Assembly: GCA_020442235.1 (NCBI GenBank)
Contig: JAGRKQ010000019.1
Coordinates: 791 to 22,576 of the forward strand
From: Hyphomicrobiaceae bacterium
GTDB taxonomy: Bacteria; Pseudomonadota; Alphaproteobacteria; Rhizobiales; MH13
DNA: 21,786 bases
Reading direction: 5' to 3'
Shown: positions 7,528-15,327 of the stretch, piece after piece
Numbering within the stretch: position 1 is the stretch's first letter
Layout: every line of letters starts with the position of its first letter
Position numbers and translations under genes: made by a program
Notes under the pieces: generated by a model
Told to the model about the DNA's origin: nothing
The model's input: the letters and a program-made list of their open reading frames with translations, nothing else
Databases searched by the model: none

Positions 7528-8388
7528 ATGGCCGAAACGGCACCGCGCAGCCTTGCCGAAATCCGTGAAGAGATCGACCGCATCGATGCCGAGATGCACC
7601 GCCTCCTGATGGAGCGCGGTTCCGTCATCGACGACCTCATCGCCATCAAGAAGACGGCCGAAGGCCATGCCTCGGCCTTCCGCCCGGCGCGCGAGGCCTC
7701 GATGATGGGGGCGATGATGGCCCGCCATCAGGGGCTGCTTCCAGCCGACACGGTGGAGAGCATCTGGCGCATCATCATCTCCACCTTCACCTATGTGCAG
7801 GCGCCCTACAGCGTGCACATCGACACGGCGCCCGGCGCGGATCATGCCCGCGACACCGGGCGCTTCCATTTTGGCTTCACCGTGCCGCTGGTGATGGAAG
7901 AGAGCGCGGCGGAAGTGGTGGCGGCCATTCTGGCCTCGCCGGGCGATCTCGGGCTTGTCTGCGTTTCGGCCGCCGGGCGCGGCGCCTGGTGGGCCGATCT
8001 CGTCGAGGCGAGCGGGCCGAAGATCATCGCCGCGCTGCCCTTCGTCGACCGGCCCGATCATCCGGCGGCCACGCCCTATTTCGTCGTCGCCGCCCCGGTC
8101 GGCGATGCGGCGGCCAACGACATCCTGCTCGTCTCGATCGACTATGACGGTTCGGGCGATGACCGGGATTCGGCCGAGGCGCGCTTTGCCGCCATCGGCT
8201 GGTGCCTTGTCGATTTTCACCGTGACGGGGCCGGCACACGGGCGCTGGTGTCGCTGGTCGGCGTGCCCGACGAGGACGCGCTGACCTTGAAGGCGCGCGA
8301 GGCCGTGCCGCATCTTCAGGCGCTGGCCCTTGTCGGCGGCCACGCGCGGGCGTATGCCTCCGCCCCGACCGGCGAGGATGCGGCCTGA
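7528..8388 (+). CDS. Chorismate mutase (AroQ type) with an extra C-terminal region
   Basis: The first ~95 residues of this 286-residue protein are an AroQ helical chorismate mutase, converting chorismate to prephenate. Expected active-site residues fall in place: Arg13, Arg30, Lys41 or Lys42, and Arg55-Glu56. The remaining ~190 residues have no motif I can name securely; they resemble half of a prephenate dehydratase lobe ([16 protein letters not shown]) followed by an ACT-like stretch ([11 protein letters not shown], later [11 protein letters not shown]), but the dehydratase TRF motif is absent. So dehydratase activity is unlikely. GGAGG (7513-7517) lies 10 bases before ATG 7528; a TTG at 7522 is an in-frame alternative. 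It heads an operon with hisC (33 bases downstream) and tyrC, and diverges from metX. Confidence 0.88.
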   Translation: MAETAPRSLAEIREEIDRIDAEMHRLLMERGSVIDDLIAIKKTAEGHASAFRPAREASMMGAMMARHQGLLPADTVESIWRIIISTFTYVQAPYSVHIDTAPGADHARDTGRFHFGFTVPLVMEESAAEVVAAILASPGDLGLVCVSAAGRGAWWADLVEASGPKIIAALPFVDRPDHPAATPYFVVAAPVGDAAANDILLVSIDYDGSGDDRDSAEARFAAIGWCLVDFHRDGAGTRALVSLVGVPDEDALTLKAREAVPHLQALALVGGHARAYASAPTGEDAA

Positions 8389-8421
8389 GGGCAGCCCCGG
8401 CGGCAGAGGACAGGGCCCGCC

Positions 8422-9558
8422 ATGACCAAGATCGCTTCGCAACAGGATGATGCCGGCAAGTCGGCACGGCCGGTGCCGCGCACCGGTGTCCTGGAGATTT
8501 CTCCCTATGTGCCCGGCAAGTCCAAGGCGCATGGCACGGGCACGCTGCACAAGCTTTCCTCCAACGAGACCCCCTTCGGACCGAGCCCGAAGGCGCGCGC
8601 GGCCTATGGCGCGCTGGGCGGGGCGCTGGAGCTTTATCCCGACGGGGCGTCGACGGCGCTGCGCGAGGCGATCGGGGCCGTGCACGGCATCCACCCGGAC
8701 CGGATCGTCTGCGGGGCGGGTTCGGACGAAATCCTCAATCTTCTCTGCCAGACCTATCTGGAAAGCGGCGACGAGGCGATCCACACCGCGCATGGCTTCC
8801 TCGTCTACAAGATCGCGACGCTGGCCGCCGGCGGCCGTCCGGTCGTGGTGCCGGAACGCGATCTCACCGCCGATGTCGATGCGATCCTGGCAGCGGTCAC
8901 CACGCGCACCCGCATCGTCTTTCTCGCCAATCCCAACAATCCGACCGGCACCTATCTGCCCTTCTCGGAAGTGCGGCGCCTGCATGAAGGCCTGCCGGGC
9001 CATGTGCTTCTGGTGCTCGATGCGGCCTATGCGGAATATGTGCGGCGCAACGACTATGAGAGCGGCATGGAACTCGCCGCGAGCGCCCAGAACGTCGTGA
9101 TGACGCGCACCTTTTCCAAGATCTACGGGCTTGCCAGCCTGCGGCTCGGCTGGTGCTTCGGGCCTGAACACATCATCGACGCGCTCAACCGGGTGCGTGG
9201 ACCGTTCAACGTCTCCGGCGCGGCGATCGCCGCCGGTGTCGAGGCGGTCCGTGACCGCGGCTTCGTCGATGCGGCCGTTGCGCACAACAGCCATTGGCTG
9301 GAACGGCTGACCGGAGCGCTCGAAGGCCTTGGCCTTGGCGTGACGCCAAGCGTCGGCAACTTCATTCTCGTCCACTTCCCGGACGAGGAGGGCCGCCGCG
9401 CACCTGATGCCGATGTGTTCCTTCTGTCGCGCAACATCGTGGTGCGGCGCATGGAAAGCTATGGCCTTCCCGCCGCGCTGCGCATCACCGTCGGTTCAAA
9501 GGCGGCCAATGAAGCGGTGATCGCCGCGCTCGGCGCCTTCATGGGCAAGGCTGGCTAG
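8422..9558 (+). CDS. hisC: Histidinol-phosphate aminotransferase, possibly also aromatic aminotransferase
   Basis: This 378-residue fold-type I PLP enzyme is a HisC family member. The Schiff-base lysine is Lys233 in [15 protein letters not shown]. Other cofactor contacts are visible: the NPNNPTG segment (170-176), Asp200 and Tyr203 in LDAAYAEY, and [11 protein letters not shown] near the N terminus. HisC transfers an amino group from glutamate to imidazole-acetol phosphate in histidine synthesis; the family also accepts phenylpyruvate or hydroxyphenylpyruvate. Lying between chorismate mutase and tyrC, it probably serves aromatic amino-acid transamination, possibly as well as histidine synthesis. 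It is one base from tyrC, so the two are almost certainly cotranscribed. Confidence 0.94.
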   Translation: MTKIASQQDDAGKSARPVPRTGVLEISPYVPGKSKAHGTGTLHKLSSNETPFGPSPKARAAYGALGGALELYPDGASTALREAIGAVHGIHPDRIVCGAGSDEILNLLCQTYLESGDEAIHTAHGFLVYKIATLAAGGRPVVVPERDLTADVDAILAAVTTRTRIVFLANPNNPTGTYLPFSEVRRLHEGLPGHVLLVLDAAYAEYVRRNDYESGMELAASAQNVVMTRTFSKIYGLASLRLGWCFGPEHIIDALNRVRGPFNVSGAAIAAGVEAVRDRGFVDAAVAHNSHWLERLTGALEGLGLGVTPSVGNFILVHFPDEEGRRAPDADVFLLSRNIVVRRMESYGLPAALRITVGSKAANEAVIAALGAFMGKAG

Positions 9559-9559
9559 G

Positions 9560-10498
9560 ATGGCGGACGGGCTTCCCTTCAGCCGGCTCTGCGTCATCGG
9601 CGGCGGGCTCATCGGCACGTCGCTGGCGCGGGCAGCCAAGGCCAGCGATGCCGGCATCGAGACGGTGATCGCCGATGCCTCCGCGAGCGTCGTTGCAACG
9701 ATCCGTGACAAGGGCTTTGCCGACCGGGCGACCACGAATGTCCTCGACGCGGTGACCGGCGCCGACCTCGTCGTGCTCGCCGTTCCCGTCGGTGCCATGG
9801 GCGCGGTCGGCGCGGCGATCGCTCCGTCCCTGAAAGACGGCGCGGTCGTTTCCGATGTCGGCTCGGTGAAGAACAGCGTGCTGGAGGATCTCGCCGCCGT
9901 CCTGCCGGACCACGTGCATCTCATTCCCGGCCACCCGGTGGCGGGGGCGGAAAAATCCGGCCCCGAAGCGAGCCGGGCGACGCTCTTCGTCAATCGCTGG
10001 TCGATCCTGACGCCGCCGGAAGACGCCGATCCGGCCGCCGTTGCGCGGCTCAGGGCCTTCTGGGAAAGCATCGGCGCGATGGTGGAAATCATGGACGCCG
10101 CGCATCACGACCTCGTGCTGGCGGTCACCAGCCACCTGCCGCATCTCATCGCCTTCACCATCGTCGGCACGGCGGACGATCTGGAAACCGTGCACAAGTC
10201 GGAAGTGATGAAGTTCTCCGCCGGCGGCTTTCGCGATTTCACCCGCATCGCCGCTTCCGATCCGGTGATGTGGCGCGACATCTTCCTCAACAACCGCGAG
10301 GCGGTGATCGAGGTGCTGGGGCGGTTCTCCGAAGAGCTGTCGGTGTTGCAGCGGGCGATCCGCTGGGGCGACGGGGCGGCGCTGGAGGCGGCGTTCTCCC
10401 GCACCCGCGCCATCCGCCGGGGCATCGTCGAGATCGGTCAGGACACCGACCGGGAAGATTTCGGCCGCGACCTGCCCGCGCCCTATTCCCAGTCCTGA
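9560..10498 (+). CDS. tyrC: Prephenate/arogenate dehydrogenase (cyclohexadienyl dehydrogenase)
   Basis: This 312-residue protein is a TyrA-family enzyme that oxidatively decarboxylates prephenate to hydroxyphenylpyruvate, or arogenate to tyrosine, with NAD(P)+. The dinucleotide loop GGGLIG is at residues 14-19. The conserved HPVAGAEKSGPEAS substrate segment, the SDVGSVK strand and the TSHLPHLIAF helix all fit the family. No ACT or mutase domain is fused, and the mutase is the first gene of the same operon. Which substrate is preferred cannot be told from the sequence. The ATG lies one base after the hisC stop. The last 16 bases overlap the convergent DUF2125 gene, and no terminator is visible. 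Confidence 0.93.
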   Translation: MADGLPFSRLCVIGGGLIGTSLARAAKASDAGIETVIADASASVVATIRDKGFADRATTNVLDAVTGADLVVLAVPVGAMGAVGAAIAPSLKDGAVVSDVGSVKNSVLEDLAAVLPDHVHLIPGHPVAGAEKSGPEASRATLFVNRWSILTPPEDADPAAVARLRAFWESIGAMVEIMDAAHHDLVLAVTSHLPHLIAFTIVGTADDLETVHKSEVMKFSAGGFRDFTRIAASDPVMWRDIFLNNREAVIEVLGRFSEELSVLQRAIRWGDGAALEAAFSRTRAIRRGIVEIGQDTDREDFGRDLPAPYSQS

Positions 10499-11481
10499 AC
10501 GGGCGGGATGTCGAACAGCTGAAAGCCGGCCACCGAGAGGCGGCCATCGGCAATCCGATACTCGAAAACAAGGGCCGGCTGACCGTCGACCTCACCGGGC
10601 CGCCCGGCCAGTGCGGCGCCGGCGGCAATCGCCGGTAGGCGCTCATCGTCGAGGCCGAAGCTGCGCAGCAGCGCGGCGATGTCGGTGACGGCGAGGGTGC
10701 CTTCGCCGGAAAGAAGCCCGTCTGCCGGATCGACCGCCAGCGCGCCTTCGGCCCTCATGGTGACGGCGCCGGTTCGCACGAGCAGCAGCGCCTCGTCGAG
10801 CCGGGCGCCCTGCCGCAGCCAGCCGGCAAGGGCGGCGTCGAGATTTCCGCCGAGATGGGCGGAAAGGCCACGCGCCAGACCGCTGACGACAAGATCCATG
10901 GCGCCCAGCCGGTCAAGGGCGGGGGTGCGCAGTCCGCCGGCCCTCAGGGCAAGCTGCATGTCGGCGGGGGCCTCCTCGCGACCGAGAAGATGAACCTCCA
11001 TCGACGCGGCCTCGACCGGTGCGAGCGGGGTTGTGCCCGTGAGGCCTGCGCTCGTCACGGACAGCCGGCCGATCCGCGTGCCCTGACGCCGCAGGCTGGC
11101 GCGCAGCGTGCTGAGATCTGCCGAGATCAGCGGGGTTTCCAGGCGCCCGCTGTCGGCCCCGGCCAGAATGAGATCGGTGTCCCAGAGCGGCGTTGCCGTG
11201 CGCAGGGCGCTGGTTTCGAGCCTGAGGCCGGAGAGAACAAGGCTTGCCCCTTGCGGACAGACGATCTCGAAGCGGGCGGGAAAACCTTCTAGGCCGCGTT
11301 CTGCGCATTCGACCCGGATGCCGCGCCCGGCTAGGCGATCCAGCGCCTCGTCCAGCTTTTGCGAAAAGACGCTGCGGGCGGCAAAAGCACCGGCGACGAC
11401 AAGCGCGACGACGGCAACGACGAGGATCGCCAGGCGGCGCAGGGCCAGGCTTGCCTTGCCGGGGGATGTTTCGGTGTTCAT
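10483..11481 (-). CDS. DUF2125 family envelope protein
   Basis: This 332-residue protein fits the alphaproteobacterial DUF2125 family, which has no assigned function. An N-terminal hydrophobic segment (about residues 17-36, LAILVVAVVALVVAGAFAAR) is a signal anchor or signal peptide, so most of the protein should be periplasmic. The body is beta-rich with repeated GxL/V strands, reminiscent of AsmA-like lipid-handling proteins, but that similarity is only by eye. I chose ATG 11481 (MNTETSPGK) because it places the hydrophobic segment normally; GTG 11520 is an in-frame alternative, and neither has a strong ribosome binding site. It diverges from the chaC-like gene (57-base gap) and converges with tyrC. 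Confidence 0.8.
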   Translation of the reverse strand: MNTETSPGKASLALRRLAILVVAVVALVVAGAFAARSVFSQKLDEALDRLAGRGIRVECAERGLEGFPARFEIVCPQGASLVLSGLRLETSALRTATPLWDTDLILAGADSGRLETPLISADLSTLRASLRRQGTRIGRLSVTSAGLTGTTPLAPVEAASMEVHLLGREEAPADMQLALRAGGLRTPALDRLGAMDLVVSGLARGLSAHLGGNLDAALAGWLRQGARLDEALLLVRTGAVTMRAEGALAVDPADGLLSGEGTLAVTDIAALLRSFGLDDERLPAIAAGAALAGRPGEVDGQPALVFEYRIADGRLSVAGFQLFDIPPVQDWE

Positions 11482-11538
11482 GGCCAATCGCGTCAGACGG
11501 TTTTCGTTCCGGGGGATCACCTGTTACACCGCAAGCCG

Positions 11539-12099
11539 ATGCGAGGTGAAGCGGCAAGGCAGGGCAACAGGGTGCACGCGGCAGAAGGATTGTGGGTGTT
11601 CGGCTATGGCTCGCTGATGTGGCGGCCGGGCTTTCGCTTCGTGGAGCGCGTGCCGGCGCGCATTGCGGGGCTGCACCGCTCGCTCTGCGTCTACAGCCAT
11701 GTGCATCGCGGCACGCCGGAACGGCCGGGTCTGGTGCTCGGCCTCGATCGCGGCGGCTCCTGCCGGGGCATCCTGTTTCGCGTCGATGCCGCCCATCACG
11801 ACGAGACGCTCGCCTATCTGCGCGAACGCGAACAGGCGACGCTGGTCTATCGGGAGGAGTGGCGCAGGGTGAGGCGGCTCGACGGCCATCCGCCGGTGAC
11901 GGCGCTGGTCTATGTCGTTGACCGACTGCACAGACAATATGCCGGCGCGCTCTCGCGCGAGGCTCTTCTGGAGCATGTGCGCCAGGGGGTCGGCATTTCC
12001 GGCCCCAATCCCGACTATGTCACCCAGACGGTCGAGGAGATGGAGCGGCAGGGCATCCGCGACGCCACGCTGCACTGGCTCGCCAGCCGCTGCTCGTGA
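11539..12099 (+). CDS. chaC: ChaC-like gamma-glutamylcyclotransferase
   Basis: This 186-residue protein matches the ChaC family, which cleaves glutathione to 5-oxoproline and Cys-Gly in the cytoplasm. The family opening WVFGYGSLMWRPGF is at residues 19-32, with the substrate loop YGSL at 23-26. The catalytic glutamate is most likely Glu98 in YLREREQ. The tail has the usual SGPNPDYV segment. Length is near the family norm. The ATG at 11539 has no clear ribosome binding site; a GTG at 11572 preceded by AGGG would shorten the protein by 11 residues and leave the domain intact. It diverges from DUF2125 and ends one base from the convergent plsC stop. With gloB and DUF985, it adds to the glutathione theme in the window. 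Confidence 0.9.
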   Translation: MRGEAARQGNRVHAAEGLWVFGYGSLMWRPGFRFVERVPARIAGLHRSLCVYSHVHRGTPERPGLVLGLDRGGSCRGILFRVDAAHHDETLAYLREREQATLVYREEWRRVRRLDGHPPVTALVYVVDRLHRQYAGALSREALLEHVRQGVGISGPNPDYVTQTVEEMERQGIRDATLHWLASRCS

Positions 12100-12100
12100 C

Positions 12101-12832
12101 TTATGAAAAATCCCGCGCCCGGCCTTCGGCGACGAGACGGTCGGTTTCCGTCTCGATGGCCGTTTCCAGCTCTTTGAGGAAGGTCTCGGGATCGTGTCCG
12201 GGCGCGATGGCCGGCAGCACCTTGACGGTGACCGTGCCGGGATAGCGGCGCATCTTGCGGCGCGGCCAGTAGAGGCCGGAATTGAGCGCCACCGGCACCA
12301 CAGGCACGCCGAGCATGGCATAGATGCGGGCAACGCCGAACTTGTAGCGCGGCTCGGCCCCGACCGGACGGCGCGTGCCTTCGGGAAAGATGACGATCTG
12401 GCGGCCCTTTTCGAGCGCGTCGACGGCGGCCTCCGACATGGCGCGCAGCGCCGCGCCACCCTTGCCCCGGTCGACCGGAATGGAGCCGAAGCGGGCCAGA
12501 TACCAGCCGAAGAGCGGCACCCACATCAGTTCCTTCTTCAGGATGAAGACCGGGCTCTTCAGAAGCGGAACGACGGCAAAGGTCTCCCAGGCGGACTGGT
12601 GCTTGGGGGCAACGATGGCGGCCCCCTGCGGCAGGTTCTCCCGGCCCTCGATGCGGTAATCGATGCCGGCGATCACCTTGGTGAGCCAGAGGCTGGATTT
12701 TGCCCAGCCGAGCACGATGTTCCAGGCAAGGTGACGCGGCAGGGCGAGGCCCGGCAGGCAGATCACCATCCACAGGATCGTGTTGATGTAGAAAGCGATG
12801 CTGGCAACAAGGGCGCGCAGGAAGGGGGCCAT
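12101..12832 (-). CDS. plsC: 1-acyl-sn-glycerol-3-phosphate acyltransferase (PlsC family)
   Basis: This 243-residue inner-membrane protein acylates lysophosphatidic acid to phosphatidic acid, or a related lysolipid. The catalytic motif reads HQSAWE (residues 78-83), an HX4E variant of the usual HX4D, which I recall as common in alphaproteobacterial members. The second motif FPEGTR is at 149-154, with SIPVDRG near 117-123 between them. The first 50 residues contain hydrophobic segments for membrane attachment. A paralogous lysophospholipid acyltransferase such as OlsA cannot be ruled out. It is the last gene of the ftsE-ftsX-ydcF-plsC series, 42 bases after ydcF. Confidence 0.92.
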   Translation of the reverse strand: MAPFLRALVASIAFYINTILWMVICLPGLALPRHLAWNIVLGWAKSSLWLTKVIAGIDYRIEGRENLPQGAAIVAPKHQSAWETFAVVPLLKSPVFILKKELMWVPLFGWYLARFGSIPVDRGKGGAALRAMSEAAVDALEKGRQIVIFPEGTRRPVGAEPRYKFGVARIYAMLGVPVVPVALNSGLYWPRRKMRRYPGTVTVKVLPAIAPGHDPETFLKELETAIETETDRLVAEGRARDFS

Positions 12833-12874
12833 GGTCGTTCGGCGGTCCGTTTCGTCAGCGCCGGGGCGCGGGGC

Positions 12875-13534
12875 TCAGCTCAGGGCGAGGCGCAGCCGGG
12901 CATACTGGTATTTGAGATATTCCGAGACCAGAAGGCGCCAGCCCGCTCCGCTTTGCCACCAGTTGTCGGCGCGTGCAACCTCGCTGACAACCGGATAGCC
13001 GATCAGTTCCGCCTGCGGCATCACCGCCCGGAACTCGGCCAGCGCGCGCGGCATGTGGTAGGCGCTGGTGACGACGATCAGCGAGCCATAGGCGTTGGCT
13101 TCGACCCAGCGGCCGGCTTCCTCGGCATTGCCGCGCGTGTTCATCGCCACATGATCGAGATCGACGCAGCAGGAAAAGAACCGCAGCGGGTCGCCGGTGA
13201 CCGAGGCAATGGCGGCGCGGGTCGTGGCTTCATGGACGCCCGAGATCAGGAGACGCCCGGCGGCGCCGGCCTGCAACAGATCCATGCCGACACCGATGCG
13301 GTGGGCATCGCCCGTCAAAACCACGATGGCATCGGCGGCGGGGCGGGAAGGAATCTGCGCTCCGGTGACGGTGCGGGCAAAGCTGAAAAAGGAAAGGCCG
13401 ACAGCCAGGGCAAGACCGGCGATGGCAAGCGCCGGCAGCCCGTAGCGGCGCAGGCGCGCGCGCGGTGTCTCGCCGTTTGCCAGCGGCGCTGACGCAGGGA
13501 GGCGGCCGGTCGGTTCCATCGCCTCTTGTCCCAT
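12875..13534 (-). CDS. YdcF-like DUF218 membrane protein
   Basis: This 219-residue protein has one membrane segment (about residues 34-52) followed by a DUF218/YdcF domain. Family motifs are ADAIVVLTGDAHRI near residue 66, the LLISGVH strand, the MNTRGNAEEA loop and VVTSAYHMPRA. Members such as SanA/ElyC affect envelope or peptidoglycan homeostasis, but the biochemical reaction is not settled. It lies between ftsX (57 bases upstream) and plsC (42 bases downstream) on the same strand, which fits a role at the envelope or division site. ATG 13534 is used; ATG 13519, with GAGG immediately before it, is an alternative five codons in. Confidence 0.87.
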   Translation of the reverse strand: MGQEAMEPTGRLPASAPLANGETPRARLRRYGLPALAIAGLALAVGLSFFSFARTVTGAQIPSRPAADAIVVLTGDAHRIGVGMDLLQAGAAGRLLISGVHEATTRAAIASVTGDPLRFFSCCVDLDHVAMNTRGNAEEAGRWVEANAYGSLIVVTSAYHMPRALAEFRAVMPQAELIGYPVVSEVARADNWWQSGAGWRLLVSEYLKYQYARLRLALS

Positions 13535-13591
13535 GCGATTGGGGCCGCGACAAGTCGGACGGCGCCCCCTTCTGTGGGTTCGGTTTCGGGC

Positions 13592-14536
13592 TCAGCTTTC
13601 CGCCGCGAGCGCCAGATAGCGCCGCACCGTCATGCGCGAGGTCGCCGCCGTCAGAACGGCGATGAGGAGCACGATGCCGAGCGCGGCGAGATAGCCGGAA
13701 AGCCCGACCTCCGGCGCGCCGACCAGGGCCAGAATCTGGTCGGCCTCGGGCGTGCCGGCGCCGACGCTGACGAAGAGGCCGAAGAGCAGGAAAAGCAGCA
13801 TGGCGGCAAGCCCGCCGATGGCGCCGCCGCGCAGCCCGAGCAGGAGGAAGTGGCGCTGGAACTCCCCGGCGATGAAGCTGTCGCCGGCACCGATCACATC
13901 GAGCACATGCACCACGTCGCGGTTGCCGGCCATGGCGGCGCGGGTGGCGAAGACGACGCTGAGGATGGTGGCCATCAGCACGAGGACGAGAATGCCGAGC
14001 CCGAGCGCGACGGTGGTCCTGGCCATGGCGACGAGCCGGTCGGTCCACACCCGGTGATCGTCGAGGATGGCGCCGGGGATTTCCGCCTCCAGCTTCTGCG
14101 ACAAGGCGGCGAGGTCGACCTGCGCCGGATCGGCGATGGCGACACGGATCAGGCGCGGGATGGGCAGATCCGACAGATCGGCCTGGCGGCCGAGCCAGGG
14201 GGCCAGAAGCTCGCCGGCATCCTCGCTGGACATCACCGTCACGGACCCGATGCCGGGGGCCGCGCGGGCAATGGCCGCAGCGCGCAGGATGCGGTCGTCG
14301 ACATCGGGGTCGATGCTGGCGATCTCGATCGTGACCTCGCGGGCGATCTGGGCGCCCCAGGCATCGGCGGCATCGCTGACCAGGCTGACCGCGCCCGCCG
14401 ACAGACAGGCGAGAAAGCTCATGATCGCGACGACCAGCGTCAGCGCCGTGCCGGCGACCGAGCGCGGCGGCACGATGGCGTTGGCCTTGGGGTGGTCTTC
14501 CTCGGCCTCGGGCCGTTCGGCGGTCACCTCGTTCAT
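13592..14536 (-). CDS. ftsX: Cell division protein FtsX (ABC-type permease)
   Basis: FtsX is the membrane subunit of the FtsEX complex, which in characterised bacteria relays ATP hydrolysis to periplasmic cell-wall hydrolases or their activators at the division site. The 314-residue protein has the family topology: a hydrophobic segment near residues 30-52, a periplasmic domain (about 55-165), then three membrane segments (about 172-192, 220-245 and 283-303). Sequence similarity among FtsX proteins is low, so this call relies on topology, length and the overlap with ftsE. The ftsX ATG shares one base with the ftsE stop (TGATG at 14534-14538), so the two are translationally coupled. Confidence 0.9.
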   Translation of the reverse strand: MNEVTAERPEAEEDHPKANAIVPPRSVAGTALTLVVAIMSFLACLSAGAVSLVSDAADAWGAQIAREVTIEIASIDPDVDDRILRAAAIARAAPGIGSVTVMSSEDAGELLAPWLGRQADLSDLPIPRLIRVAIADPAQVDLAALSQKLEAEIPGAILDDHRVWTDRLVAMARTTVALGLGILVLVLMATILSVVFATRAAMAGNRDVVHVLDVIGAGDSFIAGEFQRHFLLLGLRGGAIGGLAAMLLFLLFGLFVSVGAGTPEADQILALVGAPEVGLSGYLAALGIVLLIAVLTAATSRMTVRRYLALAAES

Positions 14537-15207
14537 CAGGCGCCTCCCCGCTCGAAGACCTGCAAATGCCCGTCATGCAGGACGAGCCGACGGGCGTCGA
14601 ACTGTTCCATCAGCATCACGTCATGGGTGGCGATGATGATGGAGGTGCCGAGCTTGTTGAGCTCGATCAGAAGTCTGAGCAGCCGCCGGCCGAGCTGCGG
14701 ATCGACATTGCCGGTCGGTTCGTCGGCGAGCAGCAGTTCGGGCTGGCCGATGACGGCACGGGCGATGGCGGCCCTTTGCTTTTCTCCACCCGACAGCACC
14801 GGCGGCAGGACGTGCATGCGGTTGCCGAGCCCGACCCAGCGCAGAAGCTCGATGACGTCGGCGCGGTAGCTCGATTCGGCACGGCCCTGCACGCGCAGCG
14901 GCAGGGCGACGTTCTCATAGGTCGTCAGATGGTCGAGCAGACGGAAATCCTGGAAGACGACGCCGACCCGGCGGCGCAGGGCCGCGACCTCCTTGGGCGC
15001 AAGATCGCCGGTGGCGCGACCGAACAGGCTGACGACGCCGCGCGTCGGGCGCAGCGACATGAACAGGAGCCGCAACAGCGAGGTCTTGCCGGCGCCCGAT
15101 GGGCCGGTCAGATACTGGAAGGAGCTTTTCTCGATGCGCAGGTTCACATCGCTCAGCACTTCCGGGGCGTTGCCATAGCGAAGGCCGACATTTTCCAGCG
15201 TGATCAC
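14536..15207 (-). CDS. ftsE: Cell division ATP-binding protein FtsE
   Basis: This 223-residue ABC ATPase energises FtsX at the cytoplasmic face. All nucleotide motifs are intact: Walker A GPSGAGKTS (35-43), Q-loop Gln86, signature LSGGEKQ (138-144), Walker B LLLADE (158-163) and H-loop His195. The length and the short N terminus (MITLENVGLRYG) are typical of FtsE. It is the first gene of the ftsE-ftsX-ydcF-plsC run. A CtrA-type box lies 57-71 bases upstream of the ATG; from memory, ftsE is among reported CtrA targets in Brucella. Confidence 0.95.
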   Translation of the reverse strand: MITLENVGLRYGNAPEVLSDVNLRIEKSSFQYLTGPSGAGKTSLLRLLFMSLRPTRGVVSLFGRATGDLAPKEVAALRRRVGVVFQDFRLLDHLTTYENVALPLRVQGRAESSYRADVIELLRWVGLGNRMHVLPPVLSGGEKQRAAIARAVIGQPELLLADEPTGNVDPQLGRRLLRLLIELNKLGTSIIIATHDVMLMEQFDARRLVLHDGHLQVFERGGA

Positions 15208-15263
15208 AGGGTGGTGTCCATCGTCCTTCGGGGTCTCGTCCTACCGGTCCTTGCCCGGCGAGG

Positions 15264-15278
15264 TTAACAGGGCGTTAA
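15264..15278. promoter_or_regulatory. CtrA-type binding box TTAA-N7-TTAA
   Basis: TTAA (15264-15267) and TTAA (15275-15278) are separated by exactly 7 bases (CAGGGCG). This is the full consensus of the cell-cycle regulator CtrA. It is palindromic, so it could serve either side. It is about 57 bases from the ftsE start and about 50 from the DUF3426 start. TTAA is rare in this GC-rich window, which makes a chance pair at the exact spacing less likely. A GATTC site (15319-15323), the GANTC target of CcrM-type methylases, lies close to the DUF3426 start. No test of binding is possible here. Confidence 0.72.
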
Positions 15279-15327
15279 TGGGTGCACGCACAGGCTCGCC
15301 CATTCCAGAAAGCCATCTGATTCGCCC

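Noticed and set aside
6215..7528. A 437-codon plus-strand frame antisense to metX
   Set aside because: It mirrors the MetX codons in a high-GC genome and shows no motif of its own.
7483..9375. A 630-codon open frame antisense to chorismate mutase and hisC
   Set aside because: The opposite strand codes for two well-recognised enzymes. The antisense frame has shadow composition (Arg, Gly, His and Asp rich), no recognisable motif and no convincing ribosome binding site.
12194..14869. Long plus-strand frames antisense to plsC-ydcF and ftsX-ftsE
   Set aside because: They are shadows of real minus-strand genes and have no independent support.
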